From an uncultured Gammaproteobacteria bacterium (GTDB lineage: Bacteria > Pseudomonadota > Gammaproteobacteria > Pseudomonadales > Azotimanducaceae), in NCBI GenBank assembly GCA_913050035.1, contig CAJXAC010000002.1:1-64000 (forward strand): 64,000 nt of DNA, in the 5' to 3' direction. Shown here piece by piece: positions 27,965 through 36,345 of this stretch. Position 1 is the first letter of the stretch. The number at the start of each line of letters is the position of its first letter. The notes under the pieces were generated by a model. The model was given only the letters and a program-made list of their open reading frames with translations, was not told the origin of the DNA and did not search any database. The translations under genes and the position numbers were made by a program.

Positions 27965-28864
27965 TTATGAATTTTTTGTGCCAATCAAGCACGCCCAGTC
28001 ATCTTCGATCACCGGCTTAACAAAATCAATCAGCGGATAAGCTTCGATTACGCTGTTCACCTGTTGCGGCAAAATGCCCGACAACACGACCTGACCGCCA
28101 GGCTGCAATAGTGCACAAAAGTGCTCGGCCAATTGCTGCAACGGCCCAGCCAGAATGTTTGCCGCGATCACGTCAAAGGGCACGATGTCTGATTCGATTT
28201 GTCGATGCCAATCTTGTAGGTTAAAGACTTGCAGTTGATCGCTGCTTACGGCGTTAAATTGTGCATTTTCATTAGTCGCCAACACCGCTTGATCATCGTG
28301 GTCTACACCAACAGCAGTGGCTCCGAGCAGCGCTGCCGCGATAGCAAGAATTCCCGAGCCACAGCCGAAGTCGAGCATCCGCTGACCTGGCCGAAGAGAT
28401 TCGGCCAGATACGACAAACACATCCGTGTAGTGGGATGACTGCCACTACCAAACGCTAACCCGGGCTCTAAGTAGAGACAGGCAATGTTCTCTGGTCGTG
28501 GATCCGCTGCACGGGCTTTTGGTAACAACCACAGACGATCTGCAAAGCGCTGGTCAATAGCATGCTGATGCAGAGCGGCTTGCCAATCTTGCTCTGCAAT
28601 GAAATCAAATTCGCAATGCTCGTGAAGCTGCGGATCCAACTGTCGTAACCCAACACCGAGTTCCGCAACATCCAGATCAAGATGAAAGAATGCTTTGACC
28701 CGCACCAACTGCCAGATCGGCGTGGCGCCCGGATCCGGTTCTAGCACCACCTCATCCGCTAAGCTTTCCAACACCACCGCTACCGCACCATGGTCGGTTA
28801 ACAGTTTCTCGGCCTGTGCTACTTGGTCAGACTGCAAGTGCCAGCGCAGTTGAATCCAACTCAC
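27965..28864 (-). CDS. prmA: Ribosomal protein L11 methyltransferase PrmA
   Basis: PrmA trimethylates ribosomal protein L11. The 299 residues have an N-terminal L11-recognition domain beginning MSWIQLRWHL, then LEPGLAFGSGSHPTTRMCLSYL, the SAM motif MLDFGCGSGILAIAAALLGA, VGVDHDDQAV and VIAANILAGPL. The GTG start overlaps the accB stop codon. In Pseudomonas accC lies between accB and prmA; here the two are fused end to end in an operon without it. Confidence 0.95.
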   Translation of the reverse strand: MSWIQLRWHLQSDQVAQAEKLLTDHGAVAVVLESLADEVVLEPDPGATPIWQLVRVKAFFHLDLDVAELGVGLRQLDPQLHEHCEFDFIAEQDWQAALHQHAIDQRFADRLWLLPKARAADPRPENIACLYLEPGLAFGSGSHPTTRMCLSYLAESLRPGQRMLDFGCGSGILAIAAALLGATAVGVDHDDQAVLATNENAQFNAVSSDQLQVFNLQDWHRQIESDIVPFDVIAANILAGPLQQLAEHFCALLQPGGQVVLSGILPQQVNSVIEAYPLIDFVKPVIEDDWACLIGTKNS

Positions 28865-29283
28865 GAAAGTTCAAATAGTCGGTCGCCAGTGCTTATCGGC
28901 TCCCCATCAGCGCCAAGAATGGCAACAACCACACCCTCCACAGGCGTCTTGATCTCATGCATCATCTTCATGCTTTCGATAATGCACAGCACTTCGCCAG
29001 CCTGAACAGTATCGCCCACCCGCACGAAAGGCTCTGCGTCAGGATTGGGCGCTTGATAAAAGGTGCCAGCCATGGGTGCAGGAACCCATGTTGTCTTAGC
29101 ACTCGGTCGCGGTGCTGCGGGTGACAGGGCCGGTGTCTGCGTAACTGTTACAGCACCACTTGGCATGGCGCTAGGCCGAGCCAAGGCGATACGGACGGAT
29201 TCGTCACCACTGGTCACTTCCAGTTCAGCCAACCCCGCTTCTTCTGCAAGCTCGATGAGTTTTTTTACTTTGCGCAAGTCCAT
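28861..29283 (-). CDS. accB: Biotin carboxyl carrier protein of acetyl-CoA carboxylase AccB
   Basis: AccB carries biotin between biotin carboxylase (AccC) and carboxyltransferase (AccAD) in the first step of fatty-acid synthesis. The 140 residues have an N-terminal MDLRKVKKLIELAEEAGL helix, an Ala/Pro-rich linker (about 40-63) and the biotinyl domain with ESMKMMHEI; the biotinylated lysine is K106. Its stop overlaps the prmA start. accC, which almost always follows directly, is not here and not elsewhere in the window. Confidence 0.96.
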   Translation of the reverse strand: MDLRKVKKLIELAEEAGLAELEVTSGDESVRIALARPSAMPSGAVTVTQTPALSPAAPRPSAKTTWVPAPMAGTFYQAPNPDAEPFVRVGDTVQAGEVLCIIESMKMMHEIKTPVEGVVVAILGADGEPISTGDRLFELS

Positions 29284-29287
29284 CTAA

Positions 29288-29749
29288 CTAACCCTCCCGA
29301 TTCTGCAAAATCGATAATGCTGCACTGAGGGCGAGTTCGTATCCCTGGGCACCCAAACCAACAATCACCCCTTCAGCAATATCGCTGAAATACGATCTGT
29401 GCCGAAATTCTTCGCGCTGATGGATATTCGACAAATGCACCTCAATCAATGGCACCCCAACGCCAAGGAAGGCATCGCGTAACGCGATACTGGTGTGGGT
29501 AAATGCCCCGGGATTGATCAAAATAAAATCTACCCCGCCAGCGGCAGTCCCTTGCACCGCATCAACTAATTCATGTTCAGCGTTACTCTGCAGGGTGGAC
29601 AGTTCAGCACCGGCCGCTCGCGCTTGCTCAGTCAAGGCTTGCTCAATCTGCGCTAACGTTTGTTGCCCATAAACATCGGGCTCCCGTGTGCCCAGCAAAT
29701 TAAGATTTGGTCCGTTCAGCAGTAATAATCGATAGGGTTGTTCTGACAT
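29288..29749 (-). CDS. aroQ: 3-dehydroquinate dehydratase, type II
   Basis: AroQ dehydrates 3-dehydroquinate in the shikimate pathway. The core has [21 protein letters not shown] with the catalytic Tyr, [32 protein letters not shown] and [21 protein letters not shown]. The ATG at 29749 is preferred; a GTG at 29761 would add four residues. The 84 bp upstream are AT-rich with a GATAAT -10-like box at 29790-29785, so a promoter for aroQ-accB-prmA is likely there. Confidence 0.95.
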   Translation of the reverse strand: MSEQPYRLLLLNGPNLNLLGTREPDVYGQQTLAQIEQALTEQARAAGAELSTLQSNAEHELVDAVQGTAAGGVDFILINPGAFTHTSIALRDAFLGVGVPLIEVHLSNIHQREEFRHRSYFSDIAEGVIVGLGAQGYELALSAALSILQNREG

Positions 29750-29833
29750 AAGAAATCTCACACGAAATTTTTGATTTACCCGAAATTATCGCACATATGT
29801 TAATTTTAACGGCATTTTAACAGATGTTATATT

Positions 29834-31768
29834 CTATTTTCCGGCATTTTGCGCCAAAATCGCCTGTAGATGTGGCACAAGTTGTTGTTCGGATACCTCA
29901 CCCTGAAGCCTAAGTTCTTCGATTTCGCTGCCATCTTTCCGAAAAAATACCAAACTGGGCGGCCCAAAGAGGCCATAGTGGTTGAGTAGCTCTCGGTCTA
30001 TCGCATCATTACGTGTTACATCTGCTCGCAGTAGTTCAAAGCGCCCAAGTAACGGCGCCACCGCAGCGCTGGGAAAAACTTGCTCCTCCATCACTTTGCA
30101 CGAGATACACCAATCCGCATAGAGGTCTAACAATACCGGCGTCTGGCTGCCGCGCGCGGCCTGCTGAACATCGGCAAGACTTTTCACTGCCCGCCACTGC
30201 AAAATCTGCTCATTTTTGCCAGCTTGGGCCATATCGGAACCAAAGCCGCCAAGCGGCTTCAATGGGTCCGTGTTGCCCAAACCCGCGCCGACAACACACA
30301 TCACGCCCCAAACGAGAGCGAGGATGCCCACCACCTGAAGCCCTCCTTGCCCCTGTTGTCGCTCTGAGAAAACCAAGGCTCCGAGAAATACCCCGCACCC
30401 AATAAGTAATGCACCCCACAATAGCAGCACCAGAGGTGCAGGCAGCAAGCGCGCCAACAGCCAGATAGCTACCGCGAGCAAGCCAACGCCGAAAGCAGCT
30501 TTCACCAAATCCATCCAGCCACCAGCCCTTGGCAACCAATGCCCGCCAGTACCACCGACTATCATTAATGGCACCCCCATGCCGAGCGCCAAAGTAAATA
30601 ACGCGCTGCCGCCTAACACTACATCGCCGGTATTCGACAAATAAATCAAAGCGCCCGCGAGCGGTGGCGTAATGCACGGCGAGACCACAAGACTAGACAA
30701 AGCACCCATGACAAAGACCGAGCGGTGGCTACTGCCAGAGGCCACCTGAGCTTGTTGCGCCCGCGCACGATCATCCAGCCACTGCTGCACCGCCTGGGGC
30801 AACGCAAGCTCATAGAAACCGAACATTGCGCCGGCAAGCAAGGTGAAAATCAGTGCCGATATGATTAGCACCGCTGGCGACTGCAGCTTTGCTTGCAGAT
30901 TCAGCTCAGCACCAAACAGACCCACCAATAATCCGACAGCGGCAAATGTCACAGCCATGCCCAGGACATAGGCTGCTGATAACGATAGGGCGCGCCGTTT
31001 TGCCAGATCCTTGCCCTGGCCGACAATAATGCTCGAAAGAATCGGTAGCATGGGAAACACACAGGGTGTGAAGGTCAGCCCGACACCTGCAACAAAGAAC
31101 ACTGCCAAGATGGTGATTAAGCTCGCATTCGCGAGGACGTCCGCTAACGCTCGATCTTCACCGATGACCTGAGTCGTGTTAGCCGATGCTGCCGACTCAG
31201 TAACCCCATAGCTGGGCAGCAGACGTCCGCCGGTATAGATAAATTGCCTTTGCTCCGGGGGATAGCAAAGCCCACGCTCAGCGCAACCTTGATACATCAC
31301 CACCAACTGAGCGCCCTCGTCGAGGCGTGTTTCGGATAACGTCAGCTCGGCAAATTGATAGTAAACCTCAACATCACCAAAAAATTCGTCGAACTTTTCT
31401 TGGCCCGACGGAATTTGCAGTTGATCTATCTTTACGCCATCAACGCGCACCGAAAATTGATGGCGGTAAAGGTAATAATCAGGAGCGACGTCCCATGTGA
31501 TTCGTGCTGCTCCCGAATCTGCGAGCTCTGCGCGTATAGCGAAGGCGTCATCAACAGGCAAGAACGCTGGTTCTTGAAAAGGCTGAGCAGGTGGGCGCGT
31601 AAAGTCCTCGGCGGCGACAGAAAAAGTGGCAAGACAGGACGCTGTGAGAACAAGCAACAACGGGAAAAACCGTTGCCCCGAAACGGCGCTACTGCACCCC
31701 CTGCGCTTTGCGCCGTTGCGTGCATTCAGACTCAACAGCCCATTAACCCGCTCGCGAAAAAAAACCAT
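29834..31768 (-). CDS. dsbD: Thiol:disulfide interchange protein DsbD
   Basis: DsbD moves reducing power from cytoplasmic thioredoxin to periplasmic DsbC, DsbG and cytochrome c maturation. The 644 residues show a signal region (about 34-52), an N-terminal immunoglobulin-like domain with the reactive pair in QGCAERGLCYPP, a transmembrane domain of eight hydrophobic helices with TPCVFPMLPI and SPCITPPLAGAL cysteines, and a C-terminal thioredoxin domain with DLYADWCISCK. It precedes aroQ on the same strand, as in many Pseudomonas genomes. Confidence 0.95.
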   Translation of the reverse strand: MVFFRERVNGLLSLNARNGAKRRGCSSAVSGQRFFPLLLVLTASCLATFSVAAEDFTRPPAQPFQEPAFLPVDDAFAIRAELADSGAARITWDVAPDYYLYRHQFSVRVDGVKIDQLQIPSGQEKFDEFFGDVEVYYQFAELTLSETRLDEGAQLVVMYQGCAERGLCYPPEQRQFIYTGGRLLPSYGVTESAASANTTQVIGEDRALADVLANASLITILAVFFVAGVGLTFTPCVFPMLPILSSIIVGQGKDLAKRRALSLSAAYVLGMAVTFAAVGLLVGLFGAELNLQAKLQSPAVLIISALIFTLLAGAMFGFYELALPQAVQQWLDDRARAQQAQVASGSSHRSVFVMGALSSLVVSPCITPPLAGALIYLSNTGDVVLGGSALFTLALGMGVPLMIVGGTGGHWLPRAGGWMDLVKAAFGVGLLAVAIWLLARLLPAPLVLLLWGALLIGCGVFLGALVFSERQQGQGGLQVVGILALVWGVMCVVGAGLGNTDPLKPLGGFGSDMAQAGKNEQILQWRAVKSLADVQQAARGSQTPVLLDLYADWCISCKVMEEQVFPSAAVAPLLGRFELLRADVTRNDAIDRELLNHYGLFGPPSLVFFRKDGSEIEELRLQGEVSEQQLVPHLQAILAQNAGK

Positions 31769-31839
31769 ATGAATTACATTCCCGATTTAACCGAGCGCCG
31801 CAACAACCGCTTGCTGAATCATTCGCTCACAACACGCCC

Positions 31840-32538
31840 ATGATAAAAGTACCAAGGATTCACTACCACCAAGGATTAACGCTGTTAATTAAGACAGCGC
31901 TAACCACCATACTTTGTTTAATGATCATGAGTTGCACAACAGCTCCCCAGGCGCCGGTGAAAAAGGTGCTTACTACAGAGCAACAAAGTCGTCTGGTGAA
32001 TTTGGAATACGCTGCTTTGGACGCACTGGAACGCTTGCACTTCAGCAGGCCTTATGCCGACAGTGCGGAACAAATATTTAGCCAAATGCTGACGCTCGAC
32101 CCTAACAATAAAGAGGCGCAACGCGGCATCGAACAAATTGTTGAGCATCATATTGACGTTGCCTTGAAGGCGTTAGCAGGTCGCCAACAGGCGTCCGCTG
32201 AGCGTGCATTGGCTCATGCACGCCGCCTAGATCCCCAACATCCTTCTATCGCACCAACAGAAAATCAGCTGAACTTACTTGCAAATTCGAAATTCGTCCG
32301 CATTGACCTACCTAGAGGCGACGTACGACAAGCAACAAAGGCTACTAAAGAGCAACTGCAGCGCTTGCAAGCACAGCTGGATGCAAACTTAAGGTGTCGC
32401 TTTAGCATAGCGGTCAGCAGCGACGATCAAGGAAGATTTGTCTACCAGCTGCTTAAAGAACGTCTTCAACACGCATTAACGATGAGCGCAGCTATTATAA
32501 TTTCAAGCCCCAATCGGGTGGAGGGCACATGTTTCTGA
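31840..32538 (+). CDS. Lipoprotein with TPR-like helical region
   Basis: The 232-residue product begins with a basic segment, a hydrophobic helix (about 14-30) and a lipobox LMIMSC with Cys32, so it is probably a lipoprotein. The mature part carries repeated helices resembling tetratricopeptide units (DSAEQIFSQMLTLDPNNKEAQRGIEQI and ASAERALAHARRLDPQHPSI), then a short C-terminal domain rich in Arg and Gln. I do not recognise the specific family. It is divergent from dsbD and overlaps the next gene by 10 bp. Confidence 0.7.
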   Translation: MIKVPRIHYHQGLTLLIKTALTTILCLMIMSCTTAPQAPVKKVLTTEQQSRLVNLEYAALDALERLHFSRPYADSAEQIFSQMLTLDPNNKEAQRGIEQIVEHHIDVALKALAGRQQASAERALAHARRLDPQHPSIAPTENQLNLLANSKFVRIDLPRGDVRQATKATKEQLQRLQAQLDANLRCRFSIAVSSDDQGRFVYQLLKERLQHALTMSAAIIISSPNRVEGTCF

Positions 32539-32990
32539 CACGATTTCGGGCCCTAATTAGCGCTACATGTATCTGCGTCTCGATGGTGGGGATGATCGGA
32601 TGCACGCCGTCCACACAAAACCCAGCAACCTACGATGTGAGCAATGCCAGCATTCGTACGCCGGTGCCTGGGCGTACGGTTACTGCAGGCTACTTTGATT
32701 TCAAGAACAACAGCGATGTAAGCGTGACGATTGTTGGTGTTAGTGGCGATGTTGCCGCAAGCATCGAAATGCATACCATCAAAAAAATCGACGATCAGAT
32801 GCGTATGCGACCACTGCCTGAGATTAGCGTTGCGCCCGGCACGGTGGTCAATTTTGCCAGCGGCGGCAATCATCTGATGTTGTTCGATGTACAACTGGGT
32901 AATAGCCCCAGTGTTCTGAAAATTGAACTGGCCAACGGTGTTATCGTCGAGGCGCCGTTCCAGCACACTCAACTGATCGACTCGGATTAA
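32529..32990 (+). CDS. PCu(A)C-type periplasmic copper chaperone
   Basis: This family binds Cu(I) in the periplasm and helps load the CuA site of cytochrome c oxidase. The full ligand signature H-x10-M-x21-H-x-M is present, from EMHTIKKIDDQMRM to GGNHLML. The N-terminus has a hydrophobic segment ending in a lipobox-like MIGC (Cys25), so the protein may be a lipoprotein. The length of 153 residues fits. It is not next to SCO or cytochrome oxidase genes here, and sits between a helical lipoprotein and a DUF2333 gene. Confidence 0.88.
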   Translation: MFLTRFRALISATCICVSMVGMIGCTPSTQNPATYDVSNASIRTPVPGRTVTAGYFDFKNNSDVSVTIVGVSGDVAASIEMHTIKKIDDQMRMRPLPEISVAPGTVVNFASGGNHLMLFDVQLGNSPSVLKIELANGVIVEAPFQHTQLIDSD

Positions 32991-33001
32991 CGAATAACGC
33001 T

Positions 33002-34063
33002 ATGCAATGGAAATTTTGGCAACGAGGCACGACCAATACCGATGACATCATGGACAAGCCTATTGAGCCATCCGCTACGGGGACATTGCTGCGCAGAGTG
33101 GGCGGGGTTGTAACCGGATTAATCATTCTCACTGGCGCGATCGGCTGGTGGTGGGATAATGAACCAAGCAATTTTGATGTCCGCGCCAAGGCTCTAGAGC
33201 ATGCTACCAGTGCTAATCAGCAAGTAGTCACGGGCTACATCACCACCACCGCAGTTATTGAGCTGGCAGACACGCTGCTGAGCAAGCGCGGCGGCTATCT
33301 GTCTAATGATCTGCTACCGCCTGGCGTATGGATGGACAATATTCCAGAGTGGGAATTCGGCACTCTGACCTTACTGCGCGACACTGCCCGGGTTTACCGT
33401 AATGACTTTTCGCGCTCGCAGAGTCAATCAACAGAGGACCCGGATCTGGCAGAGGCAGAAGCTAAGTTCTTTTTTGACAACAACTCATGGCTGCTGCCAC
33501 AAACCGAGGATCAATACCGCGAAGGCATTGAATATTTTCAGGCATACCGAAATCGCTTAGCAAACCCGCTTGAGGCGAACGCACAGTTCTATGCCCGTGC
33601 CGACAATCTGCAACAGTGGCTTGCAGCGGTGGAAACGCGCTTAGGCAGCCTGTCGCAGAGACTTTCTGCCAGCGTTGGCAAACGCCAGCTGAACACTGAT
33701 CTCGCCGGCGATAGCGCAGCCAGCCAGGCAACTCTGAGTCCTCAAGAGCAGGTGGTAAAAACGCCATGGCTGCAGATCGATAATGTCTTTTACGAGGCGC
33801 GTGGTTTTACCTATGGTCTCATTCATATGTTGCACGCGGTCGACCACGATTTTGCCGACGTCCTAGACAAAAAGAACGCCCGGGTTTCGCTAAAACAAAT
33901 TATTCGCGAGTTGGAACCGGCGCAAGAAACCCTCTGGAGCCCGCTGGTTCTCAACGGCGACGGCTTCGGCCCGCTGGCTAATCATTCATTGGTTATGGCA
34001 TCGCATATTTCACGCGCAAATGCCGCGATCATTGATCTAAGGACGCTGCTGACCCAGGGCTAA
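33002..34063 (+). CDS. DUF2333 family membrane-anchored protein
   Basis: The 353-residue protein has a cytoplasmic N-terminus of about 30 residues, one transmembrane helix (VGGVVTGLIILTGAIGWWW, about 33-51) and a long extracytoplasmic domain. TLLSKRGGYLSNDLLPPGVWMDNIPEWEFG and the following LRDTAR and KFFFDNNSWLLPQTEDQYREGIEYF stretches match the DUF2333 family common in Pseudomonas and relatives. Its function is unknown. It follows the copper chaperone by 11 bp and is probably in the same operon. Confidence 0.82.
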   Translation: MQWKFWQRGTTNTDDIMDKPIEPSATGTLLRRVGGVVTGLIILTGAIGWWWDNEPSNFDVRAKALEHATSANQQVVTGYITTTAVIELADTLLSKRGGYLSNDLLPPGVWMDNIPEWEFGTLTLLRDTARVYRNDFSRSQSQSTEDPDLAEAEAKFFFDNNSWLLPQTEDQYREGIEYFQAYRNRLANPLEANAQFYARADNLQQWLAAVETRLGSLSQRLSASVGKRQLNTDLAGDSAASQATLSPQEQVVKTPWLQIDNVFYEARGFTYGLIHMLHAVDHDFADVLDKKNARVSLKQIIRELEPAQETLWSPLVLNGDGFGPLANHSLVMASHISRANAAIIDLRTLLTQG

Positions 34064-34239
34064 AACCGCCGCTTAGTCGGATCTGCAGGCCCATATTTTC
34101 GCCGCAATGTGTCTGGTAACCAGCCGTGACGCTGGTATCATACGCGCCGCAGACTTGCAGGGGGCTGGTTCTGGTTATTCAGAGCACCACATTTCTATGT
34201 CCTCTTGCAGACCGATACACCAATCTGTTGGGGACTTAA

Positions 34240-36270
34240 ATGACTGATCTCTTGATATGGCCGCCATTACTTGGCGTACTCGGCATGGTTGTGGCCGTGA
34301 TTATTTATATGATCGTGCGCAGCTACGACCCGGGCTCGGAGGCCCTTCAGAAAATCGCAAACGCTATTCATGAAGGCGCCATGGTTTTCATGAAGAGAGA
34401 ATATACGCAGCTGGCAATTTTCGCGGCGGTACTCATGGTCGCTATTTACTTTTCGCTTGGGTCGTCTACCGCCATAGCTTTCCTCGCGGGCGCACTGTCT
34501 TCAGCCTGCGCGGGTTGGTTTGGTATGTACACTGCTACCCAGGCCAATGTCAGAACGACTAATGCGGCGCATACTGATGGGCAAGCCAGCGCGCTCTCAG
34601 TTGCCTTCTTCGGCGGCTCTATCATGGGACTCGCAGTGGCGTCACTTGGCCTTATCGGATTGGGTTCTGTCTATTATTTCTTCGGTGGAGATCCTGAAAC
34701 GGCGCATCACATCCATGGATTTGGTATGGGAGGATCTGTGGTTGCCCTATTCTCTCGAGTGGGCGGCGGCATTTACACAAAAAGCGCAGACGTTGGTGCT
34801 GATTTAGTTGGCAAACTTGAGCAGGGAATCCCTGAGGACGACCCAAGAAACCCCGGCGTGATCGCGGATAACGTAGGCGATAATGTCGGCGACGTAGCGG
34901 GGATGGGATCTGATATCTTCGAGTCATACGTAGGCTCTATGATTGCGACTATTGCCATAGCGTCTACGCTCGCAGTGGCGTCGATATCTGCTCTGGCACC
35001 CGACATGAGTGAGGCAGACGGTAGGTCGACTCTGATGTTCTTACCGCTGGCGCTCGCTTCCACTGGTTTAATTTGTTCTATCCTTGGCATTGGTGCCGTT
35101 CGTGCGATGTCTACCTTTGAACCAGCAAAGGCCCTTAGATTTGGCATGATTGGAACCACCATTCTTTTCATGGCAGCGGCCTATGTCCTAGTGCATATGG
35201 TTGGTTTAACCACCAACATTTGGTACGCAGTCCTGTTTGGAGCAGCCGGTGGAATTTTAATAGGGCTAATAACCGAGTACTACACGGCGTCAACTCCTGT
35301 GGTTAACATCGCTGAATCAGGCAAAACAGGGCCTGCGACGGTTATGATCACTGGCTTATCAGTTGGCATGCAGTCGGTCGTCGGACCGCTTCTCGTTATC
35401 TGTGCAATCATCTGGGTTTCTACTGACATGGCTGGATTATATGGAGTCGGCGTTGCCGCAGTGGGACTCCTAGCCACCGTAGGTATGACCATGGCTGTGG
35501 ATGCTTATGGACCCGTAGCAGATAACGCTGGCGGTATAGCTGAAATGGGTGGCTTGGGAGAAGAAACCAGAGCCATCACTGATTCTCTTGACGAACTGGG
35601 TAATACCACAGCGGCTATGGGCAAAGGGTTTGCCATCGGTGCGGCTGCACTCGCAGCACTGGCAATCATTGCAGCGTTCGTCGAGGTACTGACCTTGGAA
35701 AGAGGCGGCGATTTTGTCCTGCACATTGGTGATCCAAATGTTCTCATTGGCCTATTTATTGGTGGCTTGGTCCCATTCTTGATTGCCAGCATTACCATGA
35801 CAGCGGTGGGCGATGCCGCTATGGATATGATCGAAGAAATCAGAAGGCAGTTCCGCGAAATCCCCGGCCTAATGGAGGGAACCGCAGAACCAGATAACGC
35901 CAAATGTGTAGACATCGCGACGGCCGCGGCATTGAAGCGAATGCTTTTGCCCGGAGTAATCGCCGTGGCTGTTCCACCCGTAGTCGGTTTTACGTTGGGC
36001 GCAGAGGCTCTCGGAGGAACTCTTGGGGGTGGATTGATCGGGTGCGTTCTGCTCGCTCTTACCATGGCCAACGCAGGTGGCGCTTGGGACAACGCTAAAA
36101 AATACGTAGAGAAAGGCAATCTGGGCGGCAAAGGATCTGATGTCCATGCCGCAGCAGTTGTCGGCGACACCGTAGGCGACCCCTTCAAGGATACCTCTGG
36201 CCCATCAATGAATATTCTCATCAACGTGATGGCGATTGTTAGCTTGGTGATTGCGCCACTGTTGGCCTAG
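34240..36270 (+). CDS. hppA: Membrane-bound ion-translocating pyrophosphatase
   Basis: This enzyme pumps H+ or Na+ with energy from PPi hydrolysis. The 676 residues form about 16 membrane helices with the catalytic loops [54 protein letters not shown] and [32 protein letters not shown] has Ala and Gly at the two sites that are Lys and Thr in K+-independent enzymes, so a K+-dependent type is predicted. The Glu in DIFESYVGS is where Na+-pumping and some H+-pumping members have it, so the ion is undecided. A TGGTATCAT extended -10 (34133-34141) and a GGGGAC ribosome site precede it. Of 14 Arg codons, 9 are AGA or AGG, unlike tsaD (0 of 20). Confidence 0.96.
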   Translation: MTDLLIWPPLLGVLGMVVAVIIYMIVRSYDPGSEALQKIANAIHEGAMVFMKREYTQLAIFAAVLMVAIYFSLGSSTAIAFLAGALSSACAGWFGMYTATQANVRTTNAAHTDGQASALSVAFFGGSIMGLAVASLGLIGLGSVYYFFGGDPETAHHIHGFGMGGSVVALFSRVGGGIYTKSADVGADLVGKLEQGIPEDDPRNPGVIADNVGDNVGDVAGMGSDIFESYVGSMIATIAIASTLAVASISALAPDMSEADGRSTLMFLPLALASTGLICSILGIGAVRAMSTFEPAKALRFGMIGTTILFMAAAYVLVHMVGLTTNIWYAVLFGAAGGILIGLITEYYTASTPVVNIAESGKTGPATVMITGLSVGMQSVVGPLLVICAIIWVSTDMAGLYGVGVAAVGLLATVGMTMAVDAYGPVADNAGGIAEMGGLGEETRAITDSLDELGNTTAAMGKGFAIGAAALAALAIIAAFVEVLTLERGGDFVLHIGDPNVLIGLFIGGLVPFLIASITMTAVGDAAMDMIEEIRRQFREIPGLMEGTAEPDNAKCVDIATAAALKRMLLPGVIAVAVPPVVGFTLGAEALGGTLGGGLIGCVLLALTMANAGGAWDNAKKYVEKGNLGGKGSDVHAAAVVGDTVGDPFKDTSGPSMNILINVMAIVSLVIAPLLA

Positions 36271-36284
36271 GATTTTCCAAGCTT

Positions 36285-36314
36285 AAAAAAAGGGGGCCTT
36301 GGCCCCCTTTTTAT
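36285..36314. terminator. Bidirectional terminator between hppA and pfp
   Basis: GGGGGCC/GGCCCCC with a two-base TT spacer is flanked by seven A residues on one side and a T-run on the other. It terminates the convergent hppA and pfp transcripts. Confidence 0.9.
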
Positions 36315-36345
36315 TTGCGGTAACTGATGTAACTACGTCCTGCCG

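Noticed and set aside
31355..31843. Plus-strand ORF antisense to the dsbD start
   Set aside because: Mostly overlaps the DsbD signal and N-terminal domain; no start signal or family match.
35505..36224. Minus-strand ORF of 239 codons inside hppA
   Set aside because: Ser/Pro/Ala-rich translation antisense to a fully conserved membrane pyrophosphatase; no ribosome site and no motif.
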